Assembly: GCA_002733485.1 (NCBI GenBank)
Contig: NVVU01000028.1
Location: forward strand, 3,103 to 12,195
Length of the DNA: 9,093 nt
Direction: 5' to 3'
DNA from: Robiginitomaculum sp.
GTDB taxonomy: Bacteria; Pseudomonadota; Alphaproteobacteria; Caulobacterales; Maricaulaceae
Position 1 is the first letter of the stretch; each line of letters opens with the position of its first letter. Positions 1 through 5,097 of this stretch are shown here, piece by piece. The notes under the pieces were generated by a model. That model saw only the letters and a list, made by a program, of their open reading frames with translations, was not told the origin of the DNA and did not search any database. Made by a program: the position numbers and the translations under genes.

Positions 1-2
1 TG

Positions 3-188
3 GATCGTTTGCGAGCGGGCACCGTACAGATTGACGCTGCCCTTGCCAAACCAGAATTATACGAGCGCGATCCGGAACAGGCGACGACATTAAACGTCAA
101 ACGCACGCGTACACTGAAGCGCATTGATGAGATCGAGGATCTGTGGCTGGAAGCTCAGGAAGGGTTTGAGCAAGCCCGCAATGAATAA
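3..188 (+). CDS. ABC-F family ATP-binding protein, C-terminal fragment (5' end outside window)
   Basis: The frame starting at base 3 is open to a TAA at 186-188 and gives 61 residues, beginning DRLRAGTVQIDAALAKPELY and ending QARNE. The pattern 'xLDAALAxPxLYExDPxxAxxL...R...L...IxxxEdLWLExQE' is typical of the helical tail after the second nucleotide-binding domain in Uup/YheS-like ABC-F proteins. Those proteins lack membrane domains and act on ribosomes or translation. No Walker or signature motif lies inside the window, so the assignment rests only on this tail. The gene enters from the left and converges on the permease gene with 5 bases between stop codons. An alternative is some other coiled-coil C-terminus, but the LYExDP-type segment favours ABC-F. 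The subtype cannot be decided from what is visible. Confidence 0.75.
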   Translation, partial: DRLRAGTVQIDAALAKPELYERDPEQATTLNVKRTRTLKRIDEIEDLWLEAQEGFEQARNE

Positions 189-200
189 GCATCTTATTCA
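182..200. repeat. Perfect inverted repeat spanning two convergent stop codons
   Basis: TGAATAAG (182-189) is the exact reverse complement of CTTATTCA (193-200), with a 3-base spacer CAT. The left arm carries the TAA stop of the ABC-F gene. The right arm carries the TAA stop of the minus-strand permease. Both proteins therefore end in a GAA-TAA (Glu-stop) pair. The stem is A/T-rich and no T-run follows on either strand, so a classic intrinsic terminator is not shown. It may be a weak bidirectional 3'-end hairpin. Confidence 0.5.
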
Positions 201-1504
201 GAATGAGAGCGTATGAATTTTGATTTGTATATGTATTCAGAAACAAAACAGACCGCGACAATGCCGCCGGCAACGAGAATATCAAATTTGCGTGTTGATA
301 AAATTTGAACAACGAGCACAGCCAAAGCCAATACACAGAGCATAAAGCCGAATAAGGGAATGATTCTATTTCCCTTTGTAAACTTTGAAAGTTTAAAGCC
401 AACAAAGTTGACCATGGCAAAAATAAACAAAAACCCGATGCTGCCCGCCGAAGAAATGCTAACCAGTTTTAAGGTATTGACCAAAAACAGCGTAGCCAAT
501 GTCGTTAGCAATAAGCCAATAGGCTGGCCCCATAGCATTGAGGTAAGCTCGTGCGGTGCTTCATCATCTTCAGCAATTTCATAACTTACCCGGCTGCCCC
601 CGTAAAGCGATGCATTGATGGCAGAAAACGTGGATATCAAAGCGGCAATGGTAATCACCGTAAAGCCGATCTGGCCTAACATGGGTTTGGCGGCTTCGGC
701 CAGTACATAATCCTGTGCATTGGCGATGGCCTTGAAAGGCAAAGAGCCAACCGTAATGACCGCAATAACCACATACAGGCAAACCACAAAAGTCACAGAT
801 ATATAATAGGCTCTGGGGATATTTTTTTCCGGATTTTCTATATCTGGCGCCGCATTGGCAATAAGTTCGAACCCTTCATAGGCAACAAAAATCACCATGC
901 CTGCAGCAATCAGTTTTAGCGGCGACTCCCAGTGTGATATACTAAGTTGAGAAAGGTTTGCATTACCCGACAGGCCATAAAGGCCAATACCGACAAATCC
1001 TAGCAAAATAATCAACTTGATGATCACGGCATAGGATTCGATCTGACCAACGATCTTAATGCTGTAATAGTTTATTGCGCTGGCAAAAATGACTATCAGG
1101 CTGGCATAAAGATGGAAATCCGTTGTCGGGTTAGCCGTGATTTTATAGAGGTTTGGCGCATATGATCCAAATGCAGACGCATAAAGGGCTAGCATGATAA
1201 TATAGCTTACCCAGAGCAGGTTATTGATCCCCCCGCTGAATATTCCACGCCCAAACCCCTGATTGATAAACCGGACCGTGCCGCCTCTGTCGGGGTAGGT
1301 CAGGGAGAGCTTCACATAGCTGTATGATGTGATGAGTGCGATGAGTCCTGCAAACAAAAAGGCAATGGGTGTTCCACCTTTTGCAAGGGCAACCGCCAAT
1401 CCCAATACGGCAAAAATGCCCCCACCAACCATGCCGCCTATGCCAATGGAAATTGCTTCCAATAGGGCAATTTTATCGCTTCTACGAATTTTCCCAGTTA
1501 CCAA
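194..1504 (-). CDS. APC-family amino-acid permease, 12 predicted membrane helices
   Basis: This 436-residue inner-membrane transporter is very probably a proton- or exchange-driven amino-acid or amine carrier; the substrate cannot be read from sequence. Twelve hydrophobic segments are visible, starting near residues 15, 45, 93, 131, 157, 197, 233, 277, 324, 352, 381 and 407. The helix-1 unwound segment GGGIF (27-31) and the helix-6 block FVAYEGFELIAN (206-217), followed by DIENPEKNIPRA (221-232), are hallmarks of the APC superfamily. A helix-8 SAINASLYGGSRVSYEIAED stretch (294-313) matches the family too. Length is typical. The start is TTG (1502-1504), preceded by AGAGGAAG four to five bases away. 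No ATG lies between it and an in-frame upstream stop. The gene follows the propeller gene by 8 bases, so the two form one transcription unit. It ends 5 bases from the convergent ABC-F gene. Confidence 0.9.
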   Translation of the reverse strand: MVTGKIRRSDKIALLEAISIGIGGMVGGGIFAVLGLAVALAKGGTPIAFLFAGLIALITSYSYVKLSLTYPDRGGTVRFINQGFGRGIFSGGINNLLWVSYIIMLALYASAFGSYAPNLYKITANPTTDFHLYASLIVIFASAINYYSIKIVGQIESYAVIIKLIILLGFVGIGLYGLSGNANLSQLSISHWESPLKLIAAGMVIFVAYEGFELIANAAPDIENPEKNIPRAYYISVTFVVCLYVVIAVITVGSLPFKAIANAQDYVLAEAAKPMLGQIGFTVITIAALISTFSAINASLYGGSRVSYEIAEDDEAPHELTSMLWGQPIGLLLTTLATLFLVNTLKLVSISSAGSIGFLFIFAMVNFVGFKLSKFTKGNRIIPLFGFMLCVLALAVLVVQILSTRKFDILVAGGIVAVCFVSEYIYKSKFIRSHSE

Positions 1505-1506
1505 TT

Positions 1507-1515
1507 CTTCCTCTA
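1507..1515 (-). promoter_or_regulatory. Permease ribosome-binding site overlapping the upstream stop codon
   Basis: Read on the minus strand this is TAGAGGAAG then AATTG, where TAG is the stop of the propeller gene and TTG is the permease start. The purine-rich AGAGGAAG decides the TTG start and places initiation within a terminating ribosome's footprint, as expected for translational coupling. Confidence 0.7.
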
Positions 1516-2622
1516 AGGCCTGGTTTTAGGCCAAGGGGATCGGCCAATGCTGGAAGCACTTAAGGAACTGATATACAGCCAGCCATCGCCCGGTTCAAAA
1601 GCGCCAGTGGTAAGCGGGTAGGTGCCTTTTGGATCCTGCAGGATATTAAGAACATGTCCATCCAGACTAAAATTCAGGACAAATCCATAATTTTCGGCTT
1701 TGGGCCGAAAGGTGGCGGGCAGGCGCTGCACGATTTTGCGCATAAACGGCTTGTCGGACAATTTATCCAATGGGGCAGAGCGCGGGCTGGTCAGGCCTAG
1801 CCAGAATGAACCATCGGGGGCACGGTTCAGATTGTCAGGAAAACCCGGCAGGTTTTCTATCAACGTATCGATTTTACCCGCATCGCTGCCCTGCAACCAG
1901 ATGCGTTTGACCGAATAGCTACCGGTTTCTGCAACCAGGACACAGCGATCATCCGGGCATATGGCAATGCCGTTTGGAAAGGTGAAACCATCTTGCAATA
2001 CGGAAACGCTTTTATCGGCGGGATCGTACACCAGAATGCGTCCATCATTGCTGTGTTCCATTAAAGCCAGCAAACTGCCTTCCAGGGTACCGCCGGATGC
2101 CTTGGCCCCAAAACGGGTACTGGCATCGGAAAAGAATATGCGGCCATCGCTGGCGACATCCAGATCATCAGCATAGCGAATAGGGCTGCCATCGTCGGCT
2201 TTATCGGCCAAAACGGTGACGTCCCCGGCGGGGTTGATGGACAAAAGCCCGCGATAGGCATCGGCAACAATAAGATTGCCCGCTGCATCAAACTCCAGCC
2301 CCAGGGGGCGTCCGCCCGTATTGGCAAAAAGAGAGACCTCTTTGGTTATCGGGTCGGCTTTAACGATAGAGCCGTCGTGCAAGGCGGTGAATATGGTCAG
2401 GGCACCATCTATGGTTTGGGCAGTGATGTCCTCCGGGCCGCCATGCTCGCCCAGGGTAATGGTATCCAGATGCGCCAGTCTGGTGTTGGGCGACCACTTT
2501 CCAACATAACCCGGCGGGGTGGGGGCCTGCCAGGATGCGGGATTGATTGGAACGGGCCATAAGAGCAAGTAGGCAATGCCTAAAGCCAATAAAAATCCCA
2601 ACAGTTTTAGCACTGCACCCAT
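1513..2622 (-). CDS. SMP-30/gluconolactonase or strictosidine-synthase-like beta-propeller protein, membrane-anchored
   Basis: The 369-residue protein has one N-terminal hydrophobic helix (about 4-23) ending in LLLWPVPINP. This is either a signal anchor or an uncleaved signal, so the propeller should face the periplasm. The rest shows repeated propeller strands of the calcium-dependent lactonase/strictosidine-synthase-like superfamily. These include GGPED (61-65), GRPLGLEFD (104-112), YADDLDVASDGRIFFSDAS (150-168), FPNGIAICPDD (215-225) and PGFPDNLNRAPDGSFWLGL (259-277). The acidic and Asn residues in GPED, PNG and PDN lie where relatives bind metal. The DASTRFG and LPGFPDN segments resemble the APMAP/strictosidine-synthase-like branch more than small cytosolic gluconolactonases, so a lactonase or arylesterase-type hydrolase is the best guess; the substrate is unknown. 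ATG at 2620-2622 has an AAGGGGAG site 8 bases upstream. The downstream permease is 8 bases away, hinting that they share a substrate or pathway (inference). Confidence 0.85.
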   Translation of the reverse strand: MGAVLKLLGFLLALGIAYLLLWPVPINPASWQAPTPPGYVGKWSPNTRLAHLDTITLGEHGGPEDITAQTIDGALTIFTALHDGSIVKADPITKEVSLFANTGGRPLGLEFDAAGNLIVADAYRGLLSINPAGDVTVLADKADDGSPIRYADDLDVASDGRIFFSDASTRFGAKASGGTLEGSLLALMEHSNDGRILVYDPADKSVSVLQDGFTFPNGIAICPDDRCVLVAETGSYSVKRIWLQGSDAGKIDTLIENLPGFPDNLNRAPDGSFWLGLTSPRSAPLDKLSDKPFMRKIVQRLPATFRPKAENYGFVLNFSLDGHVLNILQDPKGTYPLTTGAFEPGDGWLYISSLSASSIGRSPWPKTRP

Positions 2623-2693
2623 GATTTACGCTCCCCTTACAATACGCTGGCAGATTACATCTCCATGCGACCAGTGAGGGCAGGGGATCATTT

Positions 2694-2710
2694 TTGCCTG
2701 GATAAGGCAA
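2694..2710. repeat. Short hairpin-forming repeat between the DsbA-like and propeller genes
   Basis: TTGCCT (2694-2699) and AGGCAA (2705-2710) are reverse complements around a 5-base loop, starting about 10 bases past the DsbA-like stop on the minus strand. On that strand it is followed by A-rich rather than T-rich sequence, so it is not a standard terminator. It might be a weak 3' structure or chance. The rest of the 98-base gap shows no convincing promoter. Confidence 0.25.
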
Positions 2711-2720
2711 GGATGGATTT

Positions 2721-3524
2721 TTAGCTGTCTTCGGCTATGGCGGCATCCAGCAGAGATTGCAGCTTTTTTGTGTCTGCCCCGGTGATAAAGGTGTTGCCTG
2801 TTATAAACGCAGGGGTTCCATCAATGCCAAGACTTCTGGCAAGGCTCATATTCTCTTTGATAAGGGCATTAAAGGCCTTTGCGTTGACTTTCATATCTGC
2901 CCGAAGGCGTGCAACATCAAGGCCGCTATTGGCAGCGATCTCGTCGATACGTTCACTATCGAAACCACCCCGCGCATCCATTAGCGCAAAGTGAAAAGTC
3001 TCGTATTTATCTTTTCCCTGCAAACGTGCTGCCCAGGCAGCCTCAGAGGATTCGCGAGAGCCTTTTGATCGCCCTTCCAATATTGGAAAATCCTTCAAAA
3101 TAACTTTGATTTTTCCGGGGTTTTCCTTGAGTGCAGTTCTCAGCCACTGCGATGCAATTTTACAGTAGGCGCAATTATAATCAAAGAATTCAACCAGGAC
3201 AAAAGGTGCATCATCAGCACCGATAACCGGGTCTTGTCCGGCATTGAATAAAGCTCCCTTGGAATCAACCAGGGCGCCTCGTTTGGCGGCATCGGCCTCG
3301 GCCTGACGCTTTGCCTGCAGGGCATAAAAAGCTTCTTCTACGATCTCGGGTTGTGCCAGAATGGCGTCACGCAGGGAGTCAGGGTCTATAATTTCTCTGG
3401 TTGATCCATTGCTTTTTTTCAGATCATGAATTCGTTCGTTCGTGGCAAAATAACCAGCGGTGCCACCCGCAATAATGCTAACTGCTATGGGTAAAATAAG
3501 GGGAATAAATAGGTTTTTGGACAC
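2721..3524 (-). CDS. DsbA-family thiol:disulfide oxidoreductase, membrane-anchored (periplasmic)
   Basis: From the preferred GTG start the protein has 267 residues. An N-terminal hydrophobic segment (about 5-26, FIPLILPIAVSIIAGGTAGYF) should anchor it or direct export. A charged, probably helical linker (about 28-90) leads to a thioredoxin fold with the redox motif CAYC (118-121) after LVEFFDYN. The cis-proline loop GTPAF lies at 236-240. The block VILKDFPIL (141-149) and the helical insertion are as in DsbA/ScsC/BdbD-like proteins. It likely makes or isomerises disulfides in exported proteins; oxidase versus isomerase cannot be told. Start choice: GTG at 3522-3524 has AGGAG six bases upstream. 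An in-frame ATG at 3579-3581 would add 19 residues but has only pyrimidine-rich sequence before it. It lies 83 bases after the M48 gene and 98 bases before the propeller gene, so co-transcription is likely but not proven. Confidence 0.9.
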   Translation of the reverse strand: MSKNLFIPLILPIAVSIIAGGTAGYFATNERIHDLKKSNGSTREIIDPDSLRDAILAQPEIVEEAFYALQAKRQAEADAAKRGALVDSKGALFNAGQDPVIGADDAPFVLVEFFDYNCAYCKIASQWLRTALKENPGKIKVILKDFPILEGRSKGSRESSEAAWAARLQGKDKYETFHFALMDARGGFDSERIDEIAANSGLDVARLRADMKVNAKAFNALIKENMSLARSLGIDGTPAFITGNTFITGADTKKLQSLLDAAIAEDS

Positions 3525-3530
3525 AAAAGG

Positions 3531-3535
3531 CTCCT
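3531..3535 (-). promoter_or_regulatory. Ribosome-binding site deciding the GTG start of the DsbA-like gene
   Basis: On the minus strand AGGAG is followed by six bases (CCTTTT) and then GTG. This is the only good Shine-Dalgarno sequence near the 5' end. It argues against the longer ATG-initiated version, whose upstream sequence is CTTTCCTTCTTC. Confidence 0.75.
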
Positions 3536-3607
3536 GACTGGTAACGCTTACGGATATGGCTAGGTCATGCCGGATTTTCATGAAGAAGGAAAGTAAATAT
3601 CACGTGT

Positions 3608-4972
3608 TTAATGGCGTTTGCGCCTTTGAGCGATTTGTTTGCGAATTTTTGGGTCCGCAGCAATAACCAGCGTAATATCATTGGCCCGGCGCCATTCTGG
3701 TGTTCCCTGGGGCAGGTCCATCAAGGCGCGTTGCGCAAAAGAACGTGCACGCAAATAAGCACCCATTGCATAGGCTTGCTCTGCGGTCGCCAGTTTTGCT
3801 TGCGCAATTTTACCCTGGCGTTCATAGGCTATGGAAAGTTGATACCAGGCAAAACTGTTATCGTTTTCCCTTGCCAGCACTTTCTTTAATTCCATGATGG
3901 CCCTGGTAACATTATCTGTGGTGTCCGTGGCGATAAGTGCCTGCGCAAGGTTGAGGCGTAAAAGAGCAGAATCGGGACGTAATTCTATGGCGCGTTCATG
4001 GTATTTGAGTGCCTTTTGCGCCTGAGCGCTTTCAAAAAGAATTTGGCCGTAAAATTCATTGAAATATGGGTTGTCAGGCTCACCTTTGATTAATTCTCCC
4101 ATTTGCTTAAGGGCAATTTTGGTCGAGGCCGCCTGATAGTTGGCAATGGCCCGCGCATATCGCGCTGGCTCGCTGGTGTCAGTTTCCGGATATAGGTTAA
4201 AGGTCGTTTCGGGTGGTTTTAAAAAGCCAACAATTTTGGCCTTTATCATTTGCAGTTTATGCAAGTCTTCCGGGCTGTCTACAACATCCTTATATGGCGA
4301 GGCCTCAACCCTGGTCTCAAGAGCATTGATCCGTTGCGACGACAACGGATGGCTTAAAAAATATGGGTATTTCGTGGCTCCGGAGAACACTTCATTATAA
4401 CGAAAACGCTGGAAAAAACTGAGTAAACCCCTGCCGGACTGACCCGTGGCTTCCATGTAGTTTTCGGCCGCCTGGTCGGTCGAGGCTTCCAGCACTCTGG
4501 TATACGCAAAAAAGGTAACTGCACCATTTTTCTGAGCGCTGCTTATGATGGCGGCGCCCGCATCCGGTGCCCCGGCTAATGCCGCCAGAATACCTAAACC
4601 CATGGTCAGAATCATCGGGCGCATGGCTTTGCTCATGGCATCATCAGAGCGCGCCAGATGCCCCCCGGCCATATGGCCGGTTTCGTGGGCGATAACGCCG
4701 ATCAACTCGTTCGGCGTTTCGGCATTGAGTATAATGCCTGTGTGAAGAAACATATTCTGGCCGCGCGTAACAAAGGCGTTCATACTGCCATCATTGATAA
4801 TATGGATGTTGATATCCTCGGCCCGCAGGCCGGCGGCCTTGAAAATCGGGTCGGACCAGTCACGGATGACGGCCTCTATTTCGGCATCACGAATAACGCC
4901 TTGCGCCCAGGATTTGTTGGGGTGGGAGAATACAAGAAGTGTAATAGCAAACAGGACACCAAACAGGCGCAT
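3608..4972 (-). CDS. Periplasmic M48-family zinc metalloprotease with C-terminal TPR domain (BepA-like)
   Basis: The protein has 454 residues from the ATG at 4970-4972. It begins with a signal peptide (about 1-24, ending KSWAQG, cleavage probably after SWA or AQ). The M48 domain has HETGH at 96-100 (zinc ligands H96 and H100, catalytic E97). It also has EASTD at 162-166, supplying the third ligand E162 and the conserved Asp, and SHPLSSQRI at 207-215, the His region typical of BepA/YfgC-like enzymes. TPR-like helices occupy about 268-430, for example ALKYHERAIELRPDSALLRLN. Relatives degrade or assist misassembled outer-membrane proteins in the periplasm. The C-terminus is strongly basic (QIAQRRKRH). 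An in-frame ATG 33 bases upstream would add 11 residues, but AAGGAG eight bases before 4972 and the proper signal peptide favour the shorter form. It lies 125 bases after rne, behind a hairpin and a plausible promoter. The Dsb-like neighbour suggests a shared envelope role (inference). Confidence 0.92.
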   Translation of the reverse strand: MRLFGVLFAITLLVFSHPNKSWAQGVIRDAEIEAVIRDWSDPIFKAAGLRAEDINIHIINDGSMNAFVTRGQNMFLHTGIILNAETPNELIGVIAHETGHMAGGHLARSDDAMSKAMRPMILTMGLGILAALAGAPDAGAAIISSAQKNGAVTFFAYTRVLEASTDQAAENYMEATGQSGRGLLSFFQRFRYNEVFSGATKYPYFLSHPLSSQRINALETRVEASPYKDVVDSPEDLHKLQMIKAKIVGFLKPPETTFNLYPETDTSEPARYARAIANYQAASTKIALKQMGELIKGEPDNPYFNEFYGQILFESAQAQKALKYHERAIELRPDSALLRLNLAQALIATDTTDNVTRAIMELKKVLARENDNSFAWYQLSIAYERQGKIAQAKLATAEQAYAMGAYLRARSFAQRALMDLPQGTPEWRRANDITLVIAADPKIRKQIAQRRKRH

Positions 4973-4980
4973 AGGCCAAT

Positions 4981-4986
4981 CTCCTT
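4981..4986 (-). promoter_or_regulatory. Ribosome-binding site deciding the M48 protease start
   Basis: AAGGAG on the minus strand is separated by eight bases (ATTGGCCT) from the ATG at 4972. It lies inside the reading frame that would follow the upstream ATG, which supports the shorter product beginning MRLFGVLF. Confidence 0.7.
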
Positions 4987-5003
4987 TTGCCCCCCTAAAT
5001 CTC

Positions 5004-5031
5004 ATTCTACCCCATATTCAAGCAGGCGCAA
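5004..5031 (-). promoter_or_regulatory. Possible sigma-70-like promoter for the M48 protease gene
   Basis: On the minus strand TTGCGC (5031-5026) and TAGAAT (5009-5004) are 16 bases apart. The second matches the -10 consensus at five of six positions; the first is a weaker -35. Transcription would begin about 25 bases before the ATG, leaving room for the AAGGAG site. The position just after a hairpin that may end rne transcripts makes a separate promoter plausible. This is pattern matching only. Confidence 0.35.
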
Positions 5032-5058
5032 TGGCGATCCCCATTTACGCGAGCATGT

Positions 5059-5090
5059 CGGGAGGCTTTGCATTAAAACAAAGCCTCCCG
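5059..5090 (-). terminator. Perfect 12-bp hairpin just after the rne stop codon
   Basis: CGGGAGGCTTTG (5059-5070) and CAAAGCCTCCCG (5079-5090) are perfectly complementary around an 8-base loop. The hairpin starts 7 bases after the rne stop. Its strength and position suit a transcript 3' end, but no T-run follows on either strand, so it is not a textbook intrinsic terminator. It may act as a partial terminator or as a 3' stabilising structure on an mRNA encoding a ribonuclease. Confidence 0.6.
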
Positions 5091-5097
5091 TCGAAGT

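Noticed and set aside
3525..3581. Longer ATG-initiated version of the DsbA-like protein (19 extra residues)
   Set aside because: The sequence before this ATG is pyrimidine-rich with no ribosome-binding site, and the extra residues would precede a normal N-terminal hydrophobic anchor. GTG at 3524 has a good AGGAG.
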